From BNXB01 sp031548005 (GTDB lineage: Bacteria; Bacteroidota; Bacteroidia; Bacteroidales; Azobacteroidaceae): a DNA stretch of 35,303 nucleotides. The notes beneath the pieces were generated by a model. That model did no database searches. It had not been told where the DNA came from and saw nothing but the letters and a program-made list of their open reading frames with translations. The position numbers and the translations under genes were made by a program. The stretch is from NCBI GenBank assembly GCA_031548005.1, contig JAVBRK010000072.1, positions 1-35,303 on the forward strand. The letters run 5' to 3'. Shown in pieces: positions 1 through 7,377 of the stretch. Positions within the stretch are counted from its first letter, which is position 1, and each line of letters begins with the position of its first letter.

Positions 1-32
1 CTAGTGTCACGTCAATTTGATTATGTCTGATA
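1..32. repeat. IS630 left terminal inverted repeat
   Basis: Pairs with 1177-1208: 20 outer bases are perfect, bases 21-23 mismatch, and 24-32 match again. Possible transposase starts at 17 (TTG) and 23 (ATG) lie within or next to it. Confidence 0.9.
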
Positions 33-61
33 TTTATCGTATATTTGCCACAAAAACAACT

Positions 62-535
62 ATGGCAGCGCGGTATAAAGTAACATTAACCCCTGAAGAG
101 CGGGCGGAACTGGAAAGCATCCTAAAAAAAGGGAAACATACATCCTTGGAATTCCGTAACGCATGTATTTTGTTAAATAGCGACGAAGGCACAGAAGGAA
201 AGAAGTACAGCAATGAAGACATAGCTCAGATGCTTCACATAACCACAAAGACTGTTGAACGATTAAGACAACGATTTGAGGAAGAGGGATATGAAGTATG
301 TTTGGGTAGAAAACCGTATCCTGAGGTTACTAATATAAAAGCAGATGGCGACTTTGAGGCTCATTTAATAGCTTTAAGTTGTAGTGAAGCACCTGAAGGA
401 TATGCCCGTTGGTCATTACGATTGCTTGCTGACAAAATGGTTGAATTAAAATATGTCGATAGTATTTCGCATGAGACAATCAGGCAGACATTAAAAAAAA
501 CGAAATCAAACCGTGGCGTGTCCAAGGATGGATAA
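62..535 (+). CDS. IS630 transposase, first frame (N-terminal helix-turn-helix part)
   Basis: This is the DNA-binding half of an IS630-type transposase. The segment with SNEDIAQMLHITTKTVERLR is a helix-turn-helix, and GYARWSLRLLADKMVEL is the family's second helical module before the catalytic domain. I place the start at ATG 62 because MAARYKVTLTPEERAELE is the usual family N-terminus; ATG 23 and TTG 17 are in frame and possible but lie at the inverted repeat. The frame ends at a stop just after A8 (493-500), and the catalytic half continues in the -1 frame, so full-length protein probably needs ribosomal frameshifting. A fused product from 62 would be about 378 residues. Confidence 0.85.
   Translation: MAARYKVTLTPEERAELESILKKGKHTSLEFRNACILLNSDEGTEGKKYSNEDIAQMLHITTKTVERLRQRFEEEGYEVCLGRKPYPEVTNIKADGDFEAHLIALSCSEAPEGYARWSLRLLADKMVELKYVDSISHETIRQTLKKTKSNRGVSKDG
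493..500 (+). promoter_or_regulatory. Probable programmed -1 frameshift site (A8)
   Basis: Eight A residues follow TT and precede CG. In the first frame this is read TTA AAA AAA ACG. Slippage by -1 on A-AAA-AAA gives AAC GAA ATC, which joins the helix-turn-helix half to the catalytic half with family-typical sequence. A-rich slippery sites producing OrfAB transposases are established for several IS families; use here is inferred. Confidence 0.7.
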
Positions 536-1197
536 TTCCCCCTTTGCAAAACGGTGATTTTGTCTCCTGCATGGAACGTGTTTTAGACGTATACAAAGAG
601 CCTTACGACCCGCTTCGTCCGGTCGTTTGCATGGATGAATCGCCTAAACAATTGATAAAAGAGACGCGCCTGCCGTTGGAGAGGAAACCCGGAAGTGATG
701 CAAAAGCGGATTATGAATACGAACGTTGTGGTGTTGCCAATATATTCATGGTGAATGAACCGTTGCGGGGAAAGCGACATGTGAAAGTAACAGAGCGGAA
801 AACAAAAGAGGATTGGGCTCATCTAATGAAAGAAATAGCCGATGAACACTATCCCCATGTGGAAAAGATAAGATTAATCATGGATAATTTGAACACGCAT
901 AAACCGGCTTCCCTTTATGAAACATTCCCGCCGGAAGAAGCCAAACGGATATGGGACAGGTTTGAATTTATCTATACCCCAAAGCATGGCAGTTGGCTCA
1001 ATATGGCAGAGATAGAGCTTCATGTCCTTACCAGGCAATGTCTCAATAGGAGAATTGGGGATATGGAAACCATGAAAAAGGAAGTGATTGCTTGGAAAAG
1101 AGACAGAAACAACAGGAATGCTAAAATAAATTGGAGGTTCACGAACGATAGCGCCAGAATTAAACTAAAGAAGCTTTATCAGACAATTTCAAATTGA
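499..1197 (+). CDS. IS630 transposase, second frame (DDE catalytic part)
   Basis: This is the catalytic RNase H-like domain of the transposase. Numbered from the TTG at 544, the DDE triad is visible as D31 (VCMDE), D114 (IMDNLNTH) and E156 (NMAEIEL), with a 41-residue D-E spacer typical of the family. The frame is open from 499, immediately after the A8 tract: reading LKK in the first frame and slipping -1 gives LKK-NEIKPWR followed by WIIPP, the usual IS630 junction. No good independent start is seen, so I treat it as the 3' half of a frameshifted gene. The stop lies in the right inverted repeat. Confidence 0.88.
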   Translation, partial: NEIKPWRVQGWIIPPLQNGDFVSCMERVLDVYKEPYDPLRPVVCMDESPKQLIKETRLPLERKPGSDAKADYEYERCGVANIFMVNEPLRGKRHVKVTERKTKEDWAHLMKEIADEHYPHVEKIRLIMDNLNTHKPASLYETFPPEEAKRIWDRFEFIYTPKHGSWLNMAEIELHVLTRQCLNRRIGDMETMKKEVIAWKRDRNNRNAKINWRFTNDSARIKLKKLYQTISN

Positions 1198-1208
1198 CGT
1201 GACACTAG
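1177..1208. repeat. IS630 right terminal inverted repeat
   Basis: Mirror of bases 1-32. The transposase stop codon (TGA, 1195-1197) lies inside this repeat. Confidence 0.9.
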
Positions 1209-1503
1209 TTCATTTGTTGATGTTCAAAAAGCCCAAAAAGTTGTATCAAAATTATTTAGTGAAAACAGAGAAGCTGTCAAGGCTTGGATAAGAAATTCGA
1301 ATGGACCCCAAAGGTTTCAATTTCCTGATTATATCGGAAGTTCTTCGGAGATAATTGGTAGAGGAATAACGAAACAAGAATATTTACAAGCCGTTCAAAA
1401 TGGAATTACACCTCAATGTAAAAATCTATATAATGCAAGAGTTGTCTTAAAGAAAACAAATGATGGAAACTCTTACTTTGTATTAACATCATTTCCTCAA
1501 TAA
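1207..1503 (+). pseudogene. C-terminal fragment of an RNase A-like (CdiA-CT type) toxin domain, cut by the IS
   Basis: The open stretch reads SSFVDVQKAQKVV, then ENREAVKAWI, a GRGI segment, and ends NARVVLKK-NDG-SYFVLTSFP before TAA at 1501. This is the pattern of the bacterial RNase A-like toxin domain at the C-terminus of CDI and other polymorphic toxins: an SSF...A...V helix, a Wl segment, and a final VVL...Y.lTayP strand pair. In that family an N-terminal His-containing part precedes the SSF segment; here it is missing because the IS has inserted at SSF. The frame contains no ATG. It is in the same frame as the transposase, which stops 9 bp before base 1207. The immunity gene follows after 4 bp. 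Base composition is very AT-rich compared with the rest of the window. The domain call is from memory of the family pattern. Confidence 0.72.
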
Positions 1504-1507
1504 ATAT

Positions 1508-1807
1508 ATGGAATTGAATTATCTTAAATATTTTATCGAAACATATTATTATCAATCCGTTTGGGATTTTTGTGATAATCACATAGATATTTTTAATGAA
1601 TTTACAAGCGAATCTCAACAGATTAAAACTGGACTTAGAGATAATGTTACTTTACTATTAGAGCAAGGTCCAAATGTAATTTTTGAAATAATAAACGAGT
1701 TTGGTGAAGATGCGGGTGGCTTATCATTTGATACAGTTGAGGAAGTCATCTCTTTTTTAATAAGTCTCAAGGAGTTTTTGGATGGAAATAAGAAAGTTGT
1801 TCAATGA
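1508..1807 (+). CDS. Putative immunity protein for the adjacent RNase toxin
   Basis: This 99-residue acidic protein has no signal peptide. It begins MELNYLKYFIETYYYQSVWDF and carries IFEIINEFGEDAGGLSF and VEEVISFLISLKEFL segments. I recognise it by position and character rather than by a definite family: small acidic cytoplasmic proteins placed directly after a CdiA-CT or polymorphic toxin terminus are normally the cognate immunity protein, binding the toxin and blocking its active site. The ATG is 4 bp after the toxin stop. The gene shares the toxin tail's strong AT bias, consistent with the two moving together. The frame appears intact, so protection against sibling toxins may survive the loss of the toxin. 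Confidence 0.68.
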   Translation: MELNYLKYFIETYYYQSVWDFCDNHIDIFNEFTSESQQIKTGLRDNVTLLLEQGPNVIFEIINEFGEDAGGLSFDTVEEVISFLISLKEFLDGNKKVVQ

Positions 1808-2066
1808 AGTAGAAAATCCAAAGAAAATTGATCATCAAAGGAAGCTCTTATTTGTCTTTCCATATTAATTTTCTATTTGAGTCTGATTGAAAATTCCGGC
1901 GATAGTGCCAACTGTGATCAAAAGTTGAGACTATAAATTAAACCGTGTCAGTACGAGATAATAAAATAATCCACTACTGACTGGATAAAATTTTCATAAA
2001 AAGGGCTACTCCCTTTCGGTTTCGCCCGTATGTTGTAAATTTGTTATTGACAGAACAAACAACAAC

Positions 2067-2216
2067 ATGGACAAAGTTAGTGATAAAAAATTAGTCGGTC
2101 AGCCGATTTTGAAACAATTAGTGGATATTATTTCGCGCGAGCTCTTTGACAGATTGGTTTTTGAACACAAATCCGACCGTTATTTTTTGATCATGCAGTG
2201 GCTATATTTTTTCTGA
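2067..2216 (+). pseudogene. Truncated IS4-type transposase, N-terminal remnant (DUF4372-like)
   Basis: The ATG at 2067 opens a 49-codon frame with VGQPILKQLVDIISRELF and FEHKSDRYF. This is the conserved opening of Bacteroidales IS4-type transposases (GQPI..QLl..Ip..lf..l...h.sDRY). Homology fails after about base 2190, just past SDRY, and the frame stops at 2214. The catalytic domain is absent, so this is a dead relic produced by deletion or recombination rather than a small gene. Confidence 0.72.
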
Positions 2217-2356
2217 ATGAAACCCGTACCCTGCAAAACGGATCGGCCTATGTAGAAACTTTCCACATCCGGGAATCCCCGGGGGTGTACATCCTGCTGC
2301 TGAACACCGCCAAAGGAAGACTAACTAGGATAAAGCAAATCAAAAGACAAACTTGA
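2195..2356 (+). pseudogene. C-terminal remnant of a secreted protein (possible sorting-domain-like end)
   Basis: An open stretch with no start codon at its head encodes a 53-residue tail including YVETFHIRESPGVYILLLNT and ending KGRLTRIKQIKRQT before TGA at 2354. The pattern PG-VYIL-L-T-KG-...-K-I resembles the last strands of the C-terminal beta-domains of secreted Bacteroidota proteins, including T9SS type A sorting domains, but it is too short for a firm call. GC content is clearly higher than in the transposase remnant before it, marking the join near 2190-2200. It overlaps that remnant in another frame. Confidence 0.4.
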
Positions 2357-2384
2357 GCCAATAATCATTTTTCAAAAAAATCCA

Positions 2385-2392
2385 TATCTTTA
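2385..2392 (+). promoter_or_regulatory. Possible -7 box for the GH35 gene (TATCTTTA)
   Basis: Seven of eight positions fit the Bacteroides TAnnTTTG -7 consensus, 28 bp before the ATG at 2421. No good TTTG -33 box is seen 19-21 bp upstream. Confidence 0.35.
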
Positions 2393-2420
2393 CACAGGAA
2401 AAAATCATCAAAGAAACAAC

Positions 2421-4763
2421 ATGAATCAAAAAATCATTTCCAGCTTATTGCTTTTCTGTTGCCTGTTACTAACAGCATGTAACCCCAACTCTCCAAAAGA
2501 AACTTTTGAAATCGGGAAAAACGAATTCCTGCTGAACGGAAAACCATTTGTAATCAAAGCTGCCGAATTGCACTATCCACGTATTCCCAAAGAGTACTGG
2601 GAGCACCGCATTCAAATGTGCAAAGCATTGGGAATGAATAGTATTTGCTTATATATATTCTGGAATTACCACGAACAAAAAGAAGGGGAATTCAACTTTG
2701 AAGGACAGGCCGATGTGGCCGGATTCTGTCGATTGGCTCAAAAAAACGGGATGTATGTTATTGTACGCCCGGGACCATATGTTTGTGCCGAATGGGAAAT
2801 GGGAGGACTTCCCTGGTGGTTGCTTAAGAAAAAAGACATCCAATTACGCAAACAGGATCCGTATTTCATAGAGCGGGTTCGTTTATTCATGGGCGAAATC
2901 GGCCGTCAGCTCCAGGATCTGCAATTAGCCAACGGGGGCAATATCATCATGGTACAGGTAGAGAATGAGTATGGAGCTTACGGTAAGGACAAACCTTACA
3001 TCGCTGAAATCCGGAATATTGTAAAAACGTCGGGGTTCGATAAAGCTCCTTTATTCCAATGCGACTGGAGTTCCAATTTTGAAAACAACGCCTTAGACGA
3101 CCTGTTGTGGACCATCAATTTCGGAACAGGCGCCAACATTGACGAGCAGTTCAAACGGCTCCGGGAGCTTCGCCACGAAACCCCACTCATGTGCAGTGAA
3201 TTCTGGTCGGGATGGTTCGACCACTGGGGAGCCCAACACGAGACCCGGAGTGCGGATGAGCTGGTTGCCGGGATAAAAGAAATGCAGGATAAAAACATCT
3301 CATTCAGTCTGTACATGACGCATGGAGGTACCAGCTTCGGGCATTGGGCAGGAGCAAACTTCCCCGGATATGTTCCCGATTGTACGTCGTATGACTACGA
3401 TGCTCCGATCAATGAATCGGGGCAAACGACTCCGAAATATTTCAAGGTGCGCGAACTATTGGCAAATTACCTGCCTGAGAGCCAAAAACTACCCGATGTG
3501 CCCGATTCGATCCCGACAATCGCGATTCCCGCCATCCGGTTCGAGGAAGCAGCTCCCGTTTTCGGAAATTTACCCAAGCCTCAACTCAGTGAAAATATCC
3601 GGTCGATGGAATTTTTCAATCAGGGATGGGGAAGTATTCTCTACCGGACCACATTGAAACAATCGGATCTTCAGCAAACAATCAAAATCACCGAGGTACA
3701 CGATTATGCCCTGATCTTTGTCGACGGCAAAAAAATCGGGACATTAAACCGGTTAAAGGGAGAGGGGTTGTTATCACTTCCTCCTGTGAAAGAAGGGGCT
3801 ATACTGGATATTTTTGTAGAAGCGATGGGCCGCCGGAACTTCGGTCCGGGAGTAGTAGACTACAAAGGAATTACCGAAAAAGTAGAGATCATCAACAAAC
3901 AAGGGAGCACGGAATTGAAAAACTGGGAAATATATTCTATTCCGGTGGATTATTCCTTTGTTCAGAACCAAACATACAGCAAAACAACCAAACCGCAATC
4001 CGGTCCGGCGTTCTACCGTGCGACCTTCCATCTGGACAAAACAGGAGATACCTTTTTAGATATGAGCCGATGGAAAAAAGGGATGGTCTACGTGAACGGA
4101 TACAGTATCGGACGTTTCTGGGAGATCGGCCCCCAACAAACCCTGTATATGCCCGGATGTTGGCTGAAAAAGGGTCTGAACGAGATCATCGCGCTCGATC
4201 TGGGCCAACCGGAAAATCCGGTTATAGAGGGCCTGCGCCAGCCGGTTCTGGATGTGTTGCGCGGCCACGGGGCTTATAAATTCCGCAAACAGGGAGAAAC
4301 CCTGGACCTGTCGACCGAAAAACCGGTTTATTCAGGCAGTTTCAAATCCGGAAACGGCTGGCAGAAAGTAGATTTCGGAAAACCGTTTGAAACCCGCTAC
4401 TTCTGCATTGAAGCGCTGAACTCATTCGGAAACGATGATTATGCCTCCATTGCCGAACTCGAAATTCTCGGAACAGACGGCAAGCCTTTATCCCGACAAC
4501 ACTGGAAAATCGTATATGCCGACAGCGAAGAAGCCGATGCTACCAACAATATTGCTACCAATATCTTCGATTTGCAGGAATCAACCATCTGGCATACCTC
4601 CTACTCTACGTTTAAAGATAAATTCCCTCACCAGATCGTGATCGATCTGGGTGAAACCAAACAGGTGACAGGTTTTGGGTACTTACCCCGCTCTGAGGCC
4701 AATAAACCCGGAATGATTAAAGATTACCGGATTTATCTGAAAACAAACCCGTTTAAGCTTTAA
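2421..4763 (+). CDS. GH35 beta-galactosidase, lipoprotein, with C-terminal F5/8 type C-like domain
   Basis: This enzyme hydrolyses terminal beta-linked galactose, probably from oligosaccharides at the cell surface or in the periplasm. The signal peptide ends in the lipobox LLTAC (Cys20), so the mature protein is lipid-anchored. The GH35 barrel begins at about residue 35 (LNGKPFVIKAAELHYPRIP). The family motif VQVENEYG holds the acid/base E183, and MCSEFWSGWFDHWG holds the nucleophile E260. Beta-sandwich domains follow (about 380-600). The C-terminal ~140 residues (TRYFCIEAL..., IVIDLGETKQVTGFGYLPR) look like a discoidin or F5/8-type carbohydrate-binding module. Length 780 is normal for Bacteroidales members. 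It stands outside the SusC/D cluster, and the window does not show whether it serves that locus. Confidence 0.93.
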   Translation: MNQKIISSLLLFCCLLLTACNPNSPKETFEIGKNEFLLNGKPFVIKAAELHYPRIPKEYWEHRIQMCKALGMNSICLYIFWNYHEQKEGEFNFEGQADVAGFCRLAQKNGMYVIVRPGPYVCAEWEMGGLPWWLLKKKDIQLRKQDPYFIERVRLFMGEIGRQLQDLQLANGGNIIMVQVENEYGAYGKDKPYIAEIRNIVKTSGFDKAPLFQCDWSSNFENNALDDLLWTINFGTGANIDEQFKRLRELRHETPLMCSEFWSGWFDHWGAQHETRSADELVAGIKEMQDKNISFSLYMTHGGTSFGHWAGANFPGYVPDCTSYDYDAPINESGQTTPKYFKVRELLANYLPESQKLPDVPDSIPTIAIPAIRFEEAAPVFGNLPKPQLSENIRSMEFFNQGWGSILYRTTLKQSDLQQTIKITEVHDYALIFVDGKKIGTLNRLKGEGLLSLPPVKEGAILDIFVEAMGRRNFGPGVVDYKGITEKVEIINKQGSTELKNWEIYSIPVDYSFVQNQTYSKTTKPQSGPAFYRATFHLDKTGDTFLDMSRWKKGMVYVNGYSIGRFWEIGPQQTLYMPGCWLKKGLNEIIALDLGQPENPVIEGLRQPVLDVLRGHGAYKFRKQGETLDLSTEKPVYSGSFKSGNGWQKVDFGKPFETRYFCIEALNSFGNDDYASIAELEILGTDGKPLSRQHWKIVYADSEEADATNNIATNIFDLQESTIWHTSYSTFKDKFPHQIVIDLGETKQVTGFGYLPRSEANKPGMIKDYRIYLKTNPFKL

Positions 4764-4948
4764 GATTGAAAATTTACGTTTAACCGGGATGCGATTGATT
4801 GAAAAAGTCAAATCATATTTTTTCTTGTCCTAATCTTTTAACCTGAATTTTTCAGAACTTTGTATCGTTAAGAAACACTTCTGGGATTCAACCCCATCCA
4901 GACTTTCAGACTCTTTGACCCAGTACAGATAAATAAGGGGTCGGAGCA

Positions 4949-7270
4949 ATGAGAAATCCGGACGGGTTTACGATTAAAAATAAAAATATGAATCAACGGC
5001 TTTTCATTATTTTCTTTGCGATTGTCTTTTATTCAGAAACGATCTACGCATTTGAAAAAGAAAAAAACACAGACAAAACAGAAGTCGATACCATCCAGGC
5101 TTCATCTTTGAGTGAAGTAGTCATCACATCTTCCGGGAAAGAAACCAATCAGATGAAAACATTGCCCGGATCGATAACTGTATTGTCGCCTGCCCAGGTA
5201 CAAGGCATGCAGATTTTCGATGTAAAAGACTTATCTGCAATTGTTCCCAATTTTTTCATTCCGGATTACGGGTCTAAAATGACTGCTCCCGTCTACATCC
5301 GAGGCATCGGGAACCGGAGTTCCGGACAGGCGGCCGGCATGTATGTCGATAATATTCCCTACCTGAATAAAACCTCTTTCGATTTTGATTTTATCGATAT
5401 TCAGCAGATTGAAGTTTTAAGGGGGCCGCAAGGAACTCTCTACGGACGAAATGCGATGGGCGGAATCATCAACATTTTCACGCCGTCGGCGCTGGACTGC
5501 CAATATACAAAGGTGGGCATAACAGGAGGAAACTATGGAATTCTCAAGGCGACATTGTCTGATTATTCCAGGATCAATGAAGATTTGGGCATTTCAATTG
5601 CCGGGTATTACGATCAAGACGACGGATATTTCACCAACGAATATTCCGGGAAAAAGGCCGATGCAACCACCAGCTACGGCGGAAGGTTACGATTGGACTT
5701 CAAAGTCTCCGGCTCTTTTACCGGAGCGGTCATTTTCAATTATGATAAAACGGAGCAAGGCGCTTTCCCCTATGGAAAATACGATAAAACGACCGGCACG
5801 GTACAACCTGTAAATTACAACGACGAAGGAAATTATAACCGGGAAATGTTCGGAAACACCCTCAACCTGGCTTATAAAAATGACCACATCCAGCTTTCTT
5901 CCTCCACTTCGATCCAAACGCTGAAAGATCAAATGAACATGGACCAGGATTACAGTCCACTTTCCATGTTTACACTCACACAAAAACAAAAGCAATATTC
6001 TTTCACGGAAGAGATTACCGTAAAATCTAATAATAAAAACAATTACCAATGGTCTTTCGGGGTATTCGGGCTTTCCAATCAACTAAATACCCGGGCCGAT
6101 GTAGACTTTAAATCGGATGGTATTAAATACATCCTGCAGCCGGTATTTACAAAGTTGCATGAAGACAATCCCCGGATGCCTTTACTCACCATTACCGATC
6201 CATCCATTCTGATCCCGGGCTTATTCGACACCCCGACATTGGGAGGAGCCGTTTTCCACCAGTCGACCTACAATAACTTATTCGTCGAAGGGCTATCGCT
6301 GACTGCCGGTATCCGGTTAGATTACGAAAAAGACGATCTGGATTATAATACGTCTATGACCATGGACCTGGCCGGAACAATGGGCAACCGCCCCGTTTCA
6401 ATGCCACTCGACACGACGCTGGCTGGATCTGAATCCCTGCATTTTACGCAACTACTTCCGAAAGTTTCTCTGAAATATGAGCTAAACAAACAACATTATG
6501 TCTATGCCACTGTTGCAAAAGGATACAACCCGGGAGGTTTTAACATTCAAATGTTCTCCGACATCGTTAAAGAGGCTATAAAAGAGCAAAGACCAGGAGG
6601 TAATACCGTTCCGTCGGCCCCGATAAAAGACCTGACATCATATAAGCCGGAATTTTCCTGGAACTACGAAATCGGATTTAAAGGAGAATTGATCAAAGAT
6701 ATACTCCGGGCCGAGTTATCCCTGTTTTATATTGATGTTAAAGACATGCAACTGACTCAATTTGTGAAAAGCGGAGCAGGGCGGATGCTGACCAATGCCG
6801 GTAGCGCTGTCAGTAAAGGGGTCGACTTCAGTTTAATCGCCCGGCTGCTTCCGGAGTTGAGTCTTGGAATCAATTACGGCTACTCCCACGCGACTTTCAA
6901 AGATTACGACGACGGGAAAACCGATTATTCCGGAAAATTTCTTCCTTTTGCTCCCCAACAAACATTTTCTGTTTACGGAACTTTCCGGAAAACATTTATC
7001 AACAAAATAATAGACCGCATCAACGTTCAGGCCCAATATAACGGCGCCGGAAAAATTTACTGGACGCCGGCCAACGATATGGCGCAGGACCTGTACGGGA
7101 TCCTGAATTTACGAGCCGGAGGAGGCAAGGGTATTTTCAATGTGAGCTTCTGGATGAAAAATGCACTCAATACAGACTATGATGCTTTCTATTTCGAGTC
7201 GATGGACAGTCCTTTTGTCCAAAAAGGAAAACCCATGACATTGGGGGCGGATGTCAGCATCGTTTTTTAA
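4949..7270 (+). CDS. TonB-dependent outer-membrane receptor (non-SusC type)
   Basis: This is a 22-strand-type beta-barrel importer driven by TonB. The in-frame ATG at 4988 is the better start, because MNQRLFIIFFAIVFYSETIYA is then the signal peptide; 4949 would place 13 polar residues in front of it. The plug domain starts near LSEVVITSSGKE, a TonB-box-like segment. It carries the typical IEVLRGPQGTLYGRNAMGG signature. The C-terminus ends in aromatic-rich barrel strands and a terminal Phe (VSIVF). Unlike the SusC protein at 13415 it lacks both an STN domain and a carboxypeptidase-regulatory-like domain, and no SusD follows, so it resembles siderophore or small-nutrient receptors. The ligand cannot be told. 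The neighbours are a GH35 gene 186 bp upstream and a convergent permease. Confidence 0.9.
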   Translation: MRNPDGFTIKNKNMNQRLFIIFFAIVFYSETIYAFEKEKNTDKTEVDTIQASSLSEVVITSSGKETNQMKTLPGSITVLSPAQVQGMQIFDVKDLSAIVPNFFIPDYGSKMTAPVYIRGIGNRSSGQAAGMYVDNIPYLNKTSFDFDFIDIQQIEVLRGPQGTLYGRNAMGGIINIFTPSALDCQYTKVGITGGNYGILKATLSDYSRINEDLGISIAGYYDQDDGYFTNEYSGKKADATTSYGGRLRLDFKVSGSFTGAVIFNYDKTEQGAFPYGKYDKTTGTVQPVNYNDEGNYNREMFGNTLNLAYKNDHIQLSSSTSIQTLKDQMNMDQDYSPLSMFTLTQKQKQYSFTEEITVKSNNKNNYQWSFGVFGLSNQLNTRADVDFKSDGIKYILQPVFTKLHEDNPRMPLLTITDPSILIPGLFDTPTLGGAVFHQSTYNNLFVEGLSLTAGIRLDYEKDDLDYNTSMTMDLAGTMGNRPVSMPLDTTLAGSESLHFTQLLPKVSLKYELNKQHYVYATVAKGYNPGGFNIQMFSDIVKEAIKEQRPGGNTVPSAPIKDLTSYKPEFSWNYEIGFKGELIKDILRAELSLFYIDVKDMQLTQFVKSGAGRMLTNAGSAVSKGVDFSLIARLLPELSLGINYGYSHATFKDYDDGKTDYSGKFLPFAPQQTFSVYGTFRKTFINKIIDRINVQAQYNGAGKIYWTPANDMAQDLYGILNLRAGGGKGIFNVSFWMKNALNTDYDAFYFESMDSPFVQKGKPMTLGADVSIVF

Positions 7271-7302
7271 TAAAATATTTAAGCAATATATCCCATTATC
7301 CG

Positions 7303-7360
7303 AAACAAAAAACCTACTGACAGAAACGGATCAAACGAATTTCATTCTATCAGCAGGTTT
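7303..7360 (-). terminator. Probable rho-independent terminator of the purine permease gene
   Basis: Bases 7310-7320 and 7350-7360 form an 11 bp inverted repeat. On the minus-strand RNA the single non-identical position is a G-U pair and the distal arm runs straight into a U-rich stretch (complement of 7304-7310). On the plus strand it would be an A-C mismatch without a T tract, so it serves the minus strand. The loop is long (29 nt). Confidence 0.6.
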
Positions 7361-7377
7361 AGGATTCCCGGCTATAC

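Larger units (their letters stand above)
1..1208 (+). mobile_element. Complete IS630-family insertion sequence
   Basis: The two ends are inverted repeats: bases 1-20 are the perfect reverse complement of 1189-1208, and after three mismatches the match resumes to base 32 (1177-1208 on the right). The ends read CTAG on both sides, so TA at 2-3 and 1206-1207 is the likely target duplication, as is usual for IS630/Tc1-type elements; the element proper would then be 4-1205. It contains only the two-frame transposase. It sits inside a toxin gene whose 3' part resumes at 1207, and the 5' part would lie to the left of the window. The intact ends and intact DDE residues suggest a recent, possibly still mobile, insertion. 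Confidence 0.93.
1808..2420. other. Gene-free interval with transposase and secreted-protein debris
   Basis: Bases 1808-2066 are AT-rich and I see no credible gene or RNA in them. Bases 2067-2216 hold the start of an IS4-type transposase, and 2195-2356 the tail of another protein, in a different frame. The remainder (2357-2420) is the leader of the GH35 gene. The whole stretch looks like the scar of successive insertions and deletions. Confidence 0.7.

Noticed and set aside
1808..2066. Search for a small gene, RNA gene or second IS end in the AT-rich gap
   Set aside because: No frame with a credible start and composition, no tRNA-like fold, and no inverted-repeat partner for a possible element end near 1890-1930 could be found.
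3626..4279. A 217-codon plus-strand frame inside the GH35 gene
   Set aside because: It is an alternative frame of the GH35 sequence, rich in Arg and Gly, without a motif or a plausible start.
4700..4763. Possible C-terminal truncation of the GH35 protein inside its last carbohydrate-binding-like domain
   Set aside because: The end (YRIYLKTNPFKL) is a little short for a full discoidin fold, but the codons after the stop show no continuation in any frame and many relatives end in a similar way.
4783..4835. A weak stem with a following T run after the GH35 gene
   Set aside because: The arms pair only over about four to six positions with a bulge, which is too poor to call a terminator.
4934..4990. 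A string resembling part of a TPP riboswitch (AAGGGGTC...TGAGA) just before the TonB receptor gene
   Set aside because: The second conserved half (ACCTGA and the following pairing arm) is absent, and the ATG follows too soon. The likeness is limited to short strings.
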